Positions 39,653 to 47,544 of a DNA stretch of 64,000 bases are shown piece after piece (the stretch's first letter is position 1; each line of letters opens with the position of its first letter). Where the stretch lies: positions 1-64,000 of the forward strand of contig WSYJ01000140.1 in NCBI GenBank assembly GCA_020186115.1. The letters are read 5' to 3'. The notes below the pieces were generated by a model, which saw only the letters and a program-made list of their open reading frames with translations, was not told the origin of the DNA and made no database searches. The DNA comes from Histomonas meleagridis (Eukaryota; Parabasalia; Tritrichomonadida; Dientamoebidae). Position numbers and translations under genes: made by a program.

Positions 39653-40675
39653 ATGGAACATGATAATATATTTAATGAGACACAACCAAAAACCTTATAT
39701 GTACCACAAGAAGAAACAGAAGATCAAAATTCGGTAGATTCAAAAATAGAAGAAATTGAACGAAAGATAATTGAACTTGAAAAATTTTGTGCTGATTTAC
39801 CACAAAAAAACCAGCAACAAAAAGCAATCTCTGAAGAAGAAAAAGAAACAGAAAATCTTCGGAATGTTATAAAAAATATTCAAAATGAATCATTAGAAAT
39901 ATCGCGGAAAGTTCAAGCACTTTCATTAAAAGCACAGACTTCTCCAACAATATCTGCTTCGCTCCAAATCAAACCAATACAAAATGAATATCACGCGTTC
40001 AAAAAGGAATTTGATGAATCACTTTTGAACATCGCCAAATTATCTCGCAACCTATCACACAAAGCAGACGCCAAAGAAGAAGAACTCAGTCCGTGGCGCA
40101 ACTACACCAGCCAAATTACCGAATTACAGAATCAAATAAAAAATACACAATCAGAAATCGAGTTAAATCAAGACAAACTCGACCAAACAATACGCGAAAC
40201 TGACAATAAAATCGATGACATCTTTAACCAATTCCAAGAAAAATATGAAAAAGAATTTATTGATGCCGAAACTGAATTAAATTCGCTCGAAAACGAAATC
40301 AATTCGCGCCTCGATAAAGTAAATCAAGAAGCGGACGGTCAGCGGTCGGAGAAATTTGAGATCAAATCGATTTTCAATTCTCTTATTGATGAGGTGTCGA
40401 AACCATTATACGACAAATTGGAGCAAATAAATGAAAATATTAACAGCGCTTATGAAGAAAGTGATAAATTCTTCGAAAACATTTCTGATCAAGAAAATAA
40501 TTTGGATGAAGAAATCGAAGAAATTCTAAGCGAAATAAAAGAAATCGAAACTATGATTGATAAGAAGAGAAACGAAACGAAAATTTATAAAAAGGTAATT
40601 GATGGGAAAGAAATGCAATTCATTTGCAAAAGCGACGGAACTTACACAGTCGAAACTTTGAATCACAATCCATAA
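39653..40675 (+). CDS. Coiled-coil protein, 340 residues
   Basis: The ATG at 39653 starts a protein dominated by heptad-like Glu/Gln/Lys/Ile/Leu segments (about residues 28-110 and 140-315) and ending in a small non-coiled end (EMQFICKSDGTYTVETLNHNP). I recognise no named family. The tail recalls short C-terminal motifs of cytoskeletal or giant-fibre proteins, but this is not diagnostic. The 3' end abuts an ankyrin fragment on the other strand, which has eroded only non-coding DNA. Confidence 0.75.
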   Translation: MEHDNIFNETQPKTLYVPQEETEDQNSVDSKIEEIERKIIELEKFCADLPQKNQQQKAISEEEKETENLRNVIKNIQNESLEISRKVQALSLKAQTSPTISASLQIKPIQNEYHAFKKEFDESLLNIAKLSRNLSHKADAKEEELSPWRNYTSQITELQNQIKNTQSEIELNQDKLDQTIRETDNKIDDIFNQFQEKYEKEFIDAETELNSLENEINSRLDKVNQEADGQRSEKFEIKSIFNSLIDEVSKPLYDKLEQINENINSAYEESDKFFENISDQENNLDEEIEEILSEIKEIETMIDKKRNETKIYKKVIDGKEMQFICKSDGTYTVETLNHNP

Positions 40676-40689
40676 GTTGAGCTTTGAGC

Positions 40690-40985
40690 TGCGTATTTTT
40701 GAGTGATGACCAACAGCTGTTTTATTTAATTTAAATAATTTCCAAATATTATTTTGAAACACCAAATAAAACAAATAAATATCTTTAGCATTAATATCAA
40801 TTCCTTCTTGTTCAAGAAGTAATTTAACTATTTCTGTATGACCATTCCAAGATGCTAAAATAAGTGCTGTTTTAAATATTTTCAAAATATTATTTTATAA
40901 TATAAAATTATCAAAATAAATTTTAAATAAAATAAATATTATTAGCATTAATATCAATTCATTTTTGTTGAAGGAGTAATTTTTT
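40690..40985 (-). pseudogene. Ankyrin-repeat fragment, minus strand
   Basis: One good ankyrin unit (40781-40870, TALILASWNGHTEIVKLLLE) is followed on the minus strand by a 60-nt spacer (40721-40780) of the shared type and then the beginning of another unit. A more degenerate unit lies upstream, to about 40985. The sequence CGTATTTTTGAGTGATGACCA at 40692 is repeated with changes at 40988, suggesting a decayed tandem duplication of about 296 bp. No start codon or N-terminal domain. Confidence 0.75.
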
Positions 40986-41139
40986 TTCGTATTTTTGAGT
41001 AATAACCAAAGATGTAATTTCTTTTCGATTATATCTATTTGAACATTTTCAATAAATAATTGTCCGTGGCACACAGATCGCTTACTTCGCTAAGTAAAAT
41101 ATCAGATATGGCATACAGAAGCTCTTAGGAAAATAATTT

Positions 41140-41340
41140 CCTGGGACAAGAAGGAAATGATATTAATGCTAATGATACTTATTTTTTTTTTAATATTTGT
41201 TTTAATAATTTTATATTTCAAAATAATATTCGGAAATTATTAAAAAAATTTAATACAGCACTTACATGTGCAACTAAAAATGGTCAAACAGAAATAGTTA
41301 AATTGTTTCTTAAACAAGAAGCATTTGATGCAGGTAATTA
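41140..41340 (+). pseudogene. Ankyrin-repeat fragment, plus strand
   Basis: The end of one ankyrin unit (GNDINAND) is followed by a 78-nt spacer (41177-41254) and a further unit from 41255 (TALTCATKNGQTEIVKLFLK), then the similarity stops. It lies in inverted orientation to the fragment at 40690-40985. No complete gene. Confidence 0.75.
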
Positions 41341-41423
41341 GAAATTTGTTAAACAAATCAATTGATTTTTTTCAGAACAATTTGCATATTCACAATTTTG
41401 ATTTCAACATTTACATCCAATTG

Positions 41424-41441
41424 GGTTTGTTCGAACAAACC
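41424..41441. promoter_or_regulatory. Perfect 18-bp palindrome before a small gene
   Basis: GGTTTGTTCGAACAAACC is fully self-complementary and ends 8 bases before the ATG at 41450. It could be a dimeric regulator site or an RNA hairpin in the leader. No second copy was noticed. Confidence 0.5.
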
Positions 41442-41449
41442 TGGTCAAT

Positions 41450-41638
41450 ATGAGGATAATGCCCAAGCCATTAGAATTCATTTCTGACTGGTGGAACAAT
41501 TCAGTAAAATCTATAGAAGAGCCTTCAGCATTAAAGAGAGTGGCAATTGCTGCTTTAAATATATCTTTATCAGTAGGTGTTGTATATCTTCTCGAAACAG
41601 ATAATCCAATTCTAAGGAATATTATCAAAAATAAATAA
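41450..41638 (+). CDS. Small protein with one putative membrane segment
   Basis: The 62-residue frame begins at ATG 41450 and has an amphipathic N-terminal half with two adjacent Trp, a hydrophobic stretch (about residues 31-48, VAIAALNISLSVGVVYLL) and a short basic end. The build recalls small organelle membrane proteins such as TOM/TIM accessory subunits, which in this lineage would be hydrogenosomal, but no family signature is seen. Support is only its composition and the ATG; it may be spurious. Confidence 0.4.
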   Translation: MRIMPKPLEFISDWWNNSVKSIEEPSALKRVAIAALNISLSVGVVYLLETDNPILRNIIKNK

Positions 41639-41895
41639 ATAAATTCTCTTCTATATTTAGTTTATATTTAGTCAATGAAATTTTTTTTGTTTAAAGTAAA
41701 TTGAACAATTAATTTAGTTTATTTCATAATCTCTTCAACTTTAGAATTAATACAACTTTTTTATGAAAGGTATTGCAAAATAAAGAAGTTAAGAGATAAA
41801 ATTACTTGTTTGGATAAATATATGGGAATTAATATGATAAATATAAAAAATTATTTATTTAGATATAATAAAGTATAAATTTGCTTTGTGCGTTA

Positions 41896-42078
41896 TTAGC
41901 CTTGAGATCCCGTACTTGATTTATTGAAGAAAATTTTTTCCTTTGAGACCAAATAGGCATGTGTTCTTAGAACATCACTATACTTAAAATTTGGGCACTT
42001 TATTGAAGATGCAAATTTCTCCAAGTCTTCACGTGATGTTTGCTCAGTGAAATGAACTCTTTCTCTTTTTCTGGACAT
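41896..42078 (-). CDS. Small basic hypothetical protein
   Basis: The ATG at 42078 gives 60 residues (MSRKRERVHFTEQTSREDLEKF...). No family is recognised. Evidence that it is real: balanced, non-AT-driven amino-acid composition and a start only 52 bases from the divergent coiled-coil gene, with AAACGTAC between them, as in other bidirectional pairs here. Confidence 0.5.
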   Translation of the reverse strand: MSRKRERVHFTEQTSREDLEKFASSIKCPNFKYSDVLRTHAYLVSKEKIFFNKSSTGSQG

Positions 42079-42130
42079 TTTTGATGATGACACTTTTTCA
42101 TAAATAATTTTCTAAACGTACAAAAATCTC
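42079..42130. promoter_or_regulatory. Very short bidirectional promoter
   Basis: 52 bases between two divergent ATGs containing TAAACGTACAAAA, identical over 12 bases to the element before the Sfi1-like gene and inverted before the gene at 51208. Confidence 0.55.
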
Positions 42131-43207
42131 ATGACTTTAGCAATGGAAAGGCGTATAAATCAATTCCAGACGAAAGTACAGCAAAACATAAATATTGCAA
42201 ATGATCAACTTCGGCAATGTTCAGAATATTATGGATTAATTCAAGCAGAAATCAAAGAGATACAAGATAGAATTCGCAAATTAGATCGTCATTATCAACA
42301 AGCTCATAATACAAAAGATGGTAAAGAAAAGCGAAAAAGTGTTATTTATAAAACCAAAATATCACAATTTAATTCGCGATATCAAAATGCAATTCAACAA
42401 TTAATTGAACAGCAATCCAAAGAAATCCAAGAAATCAACGATGACTTTGAATCTACTTTGTTAGAAATTGAAGCACATAATCAAAATCTCATTGAAGAAA
42501 AATGTCAACCCATCGAACGACAAATCCAAATAACAACACATAAAATAGAACAGACCAAAGAAAAAATTCAAAAAATTCAAGGTAAAACAATAACTATTGA
42601 AGAAGATTTAATCACTGATTTTGATTCACAACGAATATCATCACTTGAAGAATCCATTCAAAACTCTAACAACGAAAGACTAAAGAGGCTTATTCGTGCT
42701 AAAAACCAACTTACAGACTGTGTTCGTTCCTTAGAAAATATGGAATCTAATCACACAGCACAAATCGAAAATCTTCAACAACAATTAACAGACATAGAAA
42801 CAGATTATCAGAACAAACTCAAAAATAAGACAGATCAAATTAATCAACTTTCAAAAATATATCATAAAAAAATTGCAGATTTAGAAAACAAAAACAAAAT
42901 CCTTAAAAAGTCGCTTCAACTCAATGAAGCAAATTTCCAAACTCTTATGACATCTGCTGCTAATGAATCTGCCCAAGTGACAAAGAGTATTACAAACATT
43001 AAAAGGAGCCAAAGAGAATCTTTGAGTAAATGCAACGAAATGCAAAGTGCAAAATTTGATTATGATGAATTAAAAAGAAAATTGGAAAAAAGTGAAAAGG
43101 AACTCATAAAAGAAAGAGAAGAAAATGATAGACTGAAACGAGAAATTGCTCGTATTGTTCATCAAAGAAAAATCGCAAAACGAAGAGCTGAACTAGGATT
43201 AATTTAA
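42131..43207 (+). CDS. Coiled-coil protein, 358 residues
   Basis: From ATG 42131 nearly the entire protein is predicted coiled coil (Gln/Glu/Lys/Ile-rich heptads, about residues 5-330), ending in a basic segment KIAKRRAELGLI. I recognise no named family; long coiled coils of this kind are common among trichomonad cytoskeletal proteins. The frame is clean, and the AAACGTACAAAA promoter element lies about 10 bases upstream. Confidence 0.75.
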   Translation: MTLAMERRINQFQTKVQQNINIANDQLRQCSEYYGLIQAEIKEIQDRIRKLDRHYQQAHNTKDGKEKRKSVIYKTKISQFNSRYQNAIQQLIEQQSKEIQEINDDFESTLLEIEAHNQNLIEEKCQPIERQIQITTHKIEQTKEKIQKIQGKTITIEEDLITDFDSQRISSLEESIQNSNNERLKRLIRAKNQLTDCVRSLENMESNHTAQIENLQQQLTDIETDYQNKLKNKTDQINQLSKIYHKKIADLENKNKILKKSLQLNEANFQTLMTSAANESAQVTKSITNIKRSQRESLSKCNEMQSAKFDYDELKRKLEKSEKELIKEREENDRLKREIARIVHQRKIAKRRAELGLI

Positions 43208-43785
43208 GTAAACTTGTTTGTTTTTTTATAAATTTCATTTTTTTGTATCAAACAAAGGAATTTAACTTAAAAAAACATAATTATTTTCTTCTTCTTTTTT
43301 ATTCCTTATGTAATTACTCCATAAATTAAATCATAATTTTTATTTATTAAAAGTATTTTTTTTTTCTTATTCATGATTGATTTATGTTGTATCTTTATTT
43401 CAGTGTTTTGAGAATCTATATTATAGTTTGGTGGTACTCCATTTAAATTTATGTATTATGCATTTGAAGAGTTTAATCTTCTAAATCAATAAATTGTCAT
43501 ATCTTTATTAAATTATTGCTTTTTATGTATTATATACACAACATGAAGTTTTAAACCAGTACTTTTACAATATGTAAGAATAAATTTAGATTTGAAGTAC
43601 CATTTAAATTTATATATCCAAATAAAAAGAATTAAAACAAGGTTAAATGATTCTCAATGTTAACAAGAAACTTTGCGCAACGAAGTTATTTTCAAGTTAT
43701 ATGTTAACAAACACATTTCCAAAACGACAACTTTCTATTTGATTTCAAATCAGATAAAAAGTGCAATCAAATGCTATTTAATAAT
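43208..43785. other. Convergent intergenic region, no gene seen
   Basis: AT-rich, between the 3' ends of the coiled-coil gene and pyrophosphatase. A short imperfect direct repeat (GGTACTCCATTTAAATTTAT at about 43433 and AGTACCATTTAAATTTAT at about 43597) was noticed. Confidence 0.45.
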
Positions 43786-44535
43786 TTATTCTTCCTCTTC
43801 TTCCGAAGAACTTTCATCATCTTCTTCTTCCTCAGCATAATAACTCTGATACAGCGAATGCGCCTCTTTGATTACCTGTTTTGCCGTCTCATTTCCAAGC
43901 GGCTTAAACGTTTTCACTTCTTTGTTTTCGAGTGCTCTGTAGTCGTTGAAAAATTGGTTAATCATAAGAAGCTTAAACGGCGGTAGTTGGCTAACGTCGT
44001 AGTATATGTTATATTCTGGATCGGTTATAGACACTGCAATAATCTTATCATCAACTTCACCACATTTATACATGGGCATAATGCCGATGGGACGTGCTCG
44101 AACTAAGGCTAATGGAGGAACAGAAACTTGACAAAGAACAAGGATATCAAGAGGATCTCCATTATCTGCGATTGTTTTAGGAATAAATCCATAATTAGCT
44201 GGATAAACTACAGAAGAATGAAGGATTCTGTCGACTTTTAAAAGACCTGTTTGAATATCAAGTTCAGTTTTGACACGAGAAAATGCAGGGATTTCAATGA
44301 TGGCATTGATTATATCTGGAAAATTACTTCCTATTTCGACACAATGTAAAGGGTGATGCATCATTAGTGTTCGTTCAGGTGAAACTTGGATTGATGAACT
44401 TTTCCCTTTTTCAAGTTCTTCATAAAGCTGATCCATGTATTTTTGATATTCTATTTCAGATTGATTTACACGTATTCCATCTTTCATGACAACATCTTCT
44501 TTTTTTTCGGGTGCTAGAACAATTTCGTTACTCAT
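43786..44535 (-). CDS. Soluble inorganic pyrophosphatase (family I)
   Basis: This 249-residue enzyme hydrolyses pyrophosphate to phosphate and so drives biosynthetic reactions in the cytosol. The family-I signature DNGDPLD is at residues 124-130, with the metal-binding Asp residues intact. EIP near 81-83 and VVYPANYGFIPKT just before the signature are further family features. An N-terminal extension of about 55 residues precedes the core, and the C-terminus is an acidic run (EEEEDDESSSEEEEE). The start is ATG at 44535, with GTAAACGCGG immediately upstream. The frame opposite the acidic tail is a shadow. Confidence 0.93.
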   Translation of the reverse strand: MSNEIVLAPEKKEDVVMKDGIRVNQSEIEYQKYMDQLYEELEKGKSSSIQVSPERTLMMHHPLHCVEIGSNFPDIINAIIEIPAFSRVKTELDIQTGLLKVDRILHSSVVYPANYGFIPKTIADNGDPLDILVLCQVSVPPLALVRARPIGIMPMYKCGEVDDKIIAVSITDPEYNIYYDVSQLPPFKLLMINQFFNDYRALENKEVKTFKPLGNETAKQVIKEAHSLYQSYYAEEEEDDESSSEEEEE

Positions 44536-44726
44536 CCGCGTTTACGTATAATTTTTATTCAAATTTAGACAACAAAGAACTCATAGAAAATTTTCAATAT
44601 AAATAAAGTATTTAATTTAACTTTACACGTTTTTTCGGGACACCCTCCTTGTCACTTTTTGTCATTGGAATCCGAGTTCGTTTTTGACAACTATTTAACC
44701 GAAACCGCATATTGGACTTTAGAAGA

Positions 44727-44996
44727 ATGGATTTAGCTCCTTGCAGAATAAATGGATTATCTTCTCCAAAAATTTCGTTCCCACAAACTCCTCAATGTGG
44801 TATAAGTAGAATGGTTTGTAATGGCTGCTTAACATCTGAACCATCTGAAATTGCAAATCGTATTAAACGACCAAAGGCTCCTTTCATAAGCAGGAAATTT
44901 CATTGGATGTCACATGATAAACAAATTCAGGGCGATCAATATATGAAGTATGGGGAAAATTCTATCCAAAATGATTTTTTCCACGGATTTTATTAA
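44727..44996 (+). CDS. Small hypothetical protein, 89 residues
   Basis: The first ATG is at 44727. The product is Pro/Ser/Ile-rich with three Cys near residues 29-39 and an aromatic C-terminus (NDFFHGFY). No domain is recognised. Upstream lie TTTAACCG and AAACCGC within 35 bases of the ATG, the same promoter cores as for conserved genes, which supports a real gene. Confidence 0.5.
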   Translation: MDLAPCRINGLSSPKISFPQTPQCGISRMVCNGCLTSEPSEIANRIKRPKAPFISRKFHWMSHDKQIQGDQYMKYGENSIQNDFFHGFY

Positions 44997-45418
44997 GAAA
45001 TAAGGTCATGCAAATATTATGTTTCTAAACCTGTCTCTTTATTTATTATGCAAATGAATGTTTTATCATATTTTTCTCAATTCATTTTTTCTAATAGATT
45101 AATATACCAATTATTCATTATTTCGTAAGGTTTTTATCATATTTTTTGCTACAGTTTTTGTTTTTTAACCAGAATGCGGCAATTTCTTCTTCTCGAGGGA
45201 TATTTCGTGTTCACCGAACGATAGGAAATTCAATGATACCTTATCAAAAGCAACACGTTACGCGAAAATTTGAGGCGCGTTGTAAATTAATGCTCAGAAT
45301 TTTGTGAAAAACCTCTATTTATGTATTGAAACAAAATCAAGCACACTCAGTCAAATATCACCACTTTTCCATTATTTTATTGAATATATTCCCAAAATTC
45401 TGTATTTTACACACCTCT
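44997..45418. other. Intergenic region with isolated promoter-like motif
   Basis: No protein gene seen. AACGATAGGAAATTCAATG at 45217-45235 is nearly identical to 51297-51315, and about 60 bases beyond it is AATTTTG (45299-45305), an Sm-site-like string. A small RNA gene starting near 45232 is possible but not demonstrated. Confidence 0.35.
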
Positions 45419-45723
45419 AATGAATTCAAAAATTAGTTTTTTCCCATCTGGCAACCTTGAAAAGAGTCAAAAGCAACAGGAATATCTTAACTATATTCAA
45501 GAACATTCAAAGAGCATTTAATACTTATTTTCTTCCTCTTCGAAATCAACATCATATATCGACCAAATTAACAGATGAAGAAATTAAAACTGCAATTCAA
45601 AATGTTTCAATAATCAACCATGATTTATCGAAATGCGGTGAAGAAGAATTTGATGGATATAGAGAAAAGTTTTTTCAGCTGAATTTCTTTAAATATTTTG
45701 AATTAAAAAAACAATTCTATTGA
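45419..45723 (+). pseudogene. Small frameshifted gene or overlapping-frame hypothetical
   Basis: An ATG at 45419 opens a 33-codon frame (MNSKISFFPSGNLEKSQ...) that ends at about 45520. A second frame, open from 45424 but lacking an ATG, continues to 45723 with a balanced composition (NTYFLPLRNQ... KCGEEEFDGYREKFF). The two could be one protein of about 100 residues broken by a single frameshift near 45500-45515, or the second could begin from a non-ATG codon. No family recognised. Confidence 0.35.
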
Positions 45724-46071
45724 AATCAATTAATGAGATCTCAAATCCTGATATTTAAATAAAAATGTTTTTCTTTATTATTTATGCTCTGAATTTTCTG
45801 TGTGAATAGCATCCAAATTTTGCAAATCTGATTTTCAAAGCTTTCATTGAGTAAGATAAATTACAGATTCAATCATCCATACCCATAAGAAGTGCGTCAT
45901 TTAATACATTTTTTGGAATCATTTTATATATAAAAAAAAATGGTTTGGCCAAGCAGGAGGGAATACAATTATGAACTCTAACTTTCAAATAATTGTTATT
46001 GATCATAGAATGTAAATATTGTAAGGTGCTTATTGGCTAGAATAAATTCAATATTTTACATTTCATTTATA
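45724..46071. other. Intergenic region before the ankyrin gene, no gene seen
   Basis: AT-rich DNA with no recognised feature. AATTCAATATTTTACA lies about 20 bases upstream of the ankyrin ATG and could supply an initiator. Confidence 0.45.
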
Positions 46072-47544
46072 ATGGAAGTCACAACTCAGTCTCCCAGCAT
46101 GCAAAAATTGCTCTCGCTTGAACGAATAATCTTTAAAATAAAGAAAGAAAATATTGAGAATACAGTTCAAGAAGCAATTGAAATATTAGATCCAAATTAT
46201 CATATTTCATTTAATATAGCTGTTTACTTATTAGTTTATTCTGCTTTTTGCTCTTTGAGAGAAGAAGCGTCCACATATTTAAATTTCTTACTGTTACTCC
46301 AAACTAAGGAATTAGAAATCATAAATCATAATCCCAATATTATTGATCTTTTTCATAAATTCTTATTATCTAAAAATTCAACAGAAGCAAAATATTTTAT
46401 TGATAAAATGGTTGAACAAAATTTATTGGATTCCGATGTTAAACCAATATATCAAAGTCAAAGTCCAAATCTATATCCATATCAAGTTCCAATTTCTGTG
46501 TATTCATTTGCACGTGGAAATCCATTTCCAATTTCAAATAAGAATCAAATTGAAACTATGAATACAGGTGTTGTAAAGTTTAATGGCATTAGCTTTGGTC
46601 TTCCTCAAAGCGAATCAAATCAAAAACAACCAAATGAAAATAAGAAACAATTATATAAAGAAGGACTTTTAGGATATGATTGGGAACTCCATAAGAAATT
46701 AAATAAAGAAGGAGTTAATCCGACTAAAATAGCAAAAATAATTAGAAATGATGATATTGAAAAACTTCAAGAAATATCAACACAAAATAGTTTTGATTTT
46801 AATCAGACAATACCTAAATCCATATATGAAAAATATTCATTTATTAATATCTGGAAAATTACATTAATTGATTATGCAGCATTCTTTGGTTCGATTAATT
46901 GTTTTAAGTTTTTGTTATTAAATGGAGCTGTATTAAGAGAAACGGGGTATTATGCAGTTGCAGGTGGGAATATTGAAATTATTAAACTTTGTGAACAAAA
47001 TAAAGCAGGTTTTGAATGTTCATTTCAATCAGCAATCATATTTCATAGGAATGATATCTTTTATTATATATATGAAAATAAATTAGATGAATTTATTAAT
47101 CAAGGAACAAATTATGGAAATCATATTATGAATATGGGTAGGAATAATTTTAAATATGGATTGAATCAAGAAAATCTAACAGCTGTTTGTCAAAATAGCA
47201 GTAATTATGAAATTCTTTTATTTTTGGTAAAAGAAGGAATAAAAATTACTCGATTACATATCATTAATGCATTAAGAAGCGGTAATTTGTATCTTGTTAA
47301 ATATTTTCATGAAAACAATAAACTTCCTATAGATTCACTAATATTTACTTTTGATATTGTAAACATCGAACTTATAAAATATATTCTTGAACAAAAAGAA
47401 ATTGATGTTAATGCTAAAGATATTTATTTGTTTTATTTAATATTTATTTTAATAATTTTCTATTTCAAAATAATATTTGGAAATTATTTAAATCATTTCA
47501 AACAGCACTTATGTATGCGTCTTCAAATGGTCATACAGAAATAG
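46072..47544 (+). CDS. DUF3447-type ankyrin protein, N-terminal part
   Basis: The ATG at 46072 begins an open frame of 490 codons. The N-terminal 250 residues are a helical region of the kind found in the very large DUF3447/ankyrin families of trichomonads, without a catalytic motif. From about residue 275 there are divergent ankyrin-like units (LIDYAAFFGSINCFKFLLLNG, then ALRSGNLYLVKYFHEN), ending in a unit that finishes IDVNAKD at 47421. The frame then runs into a conserved 80-nt spacer and terminates at 47544, one frame off the following ankyrin unit. Downstream units to 49116 probably belonged to the same gene. The role is probably protein-protein interaction. Confidence 0.75.
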   Translation: MEVTTQSPSMQKLLSLERIIFKIKKENIENTVQEAIEILDPNYHISFNIAVYLLVYSAFCSLREEASTYLNFLLLLQTKELEIINHNPNIIDLFHKFLLSKNSTEAKYFIDKMVEQNLLDSDVKPIYQSQSPNLYPYQVPISVYSFARGNPFPISNKNQIETMNTGVVKFNGISFGLPQSESNQKQPNENKKQLYKEGLLGYDWELHKKLNKEGVNPTKIAKIIRNDDIEKLQEISTQNSFDFNQTIPKSIYEKYSFINIWKITLIDYAAFFGSINCFKFLLLNGAVLRETGYYAVAGGNIEIIKLCEQNKAGFECSFQSAIIFHRNDIFYYIYENKLDEFINQGTNYGNHIMNMGRNNFKYGLNQENLTAVCQNSSNYEILLFLVKEGIKITRLHIINALRSGNLYLVKYFHENNKLPIDSLIFTFDIVNIELIKYILEQKEIDVNAKDIYLFYLIFILIIFYFKIIFGNYLNHFKQHLCMRLQMVIQK

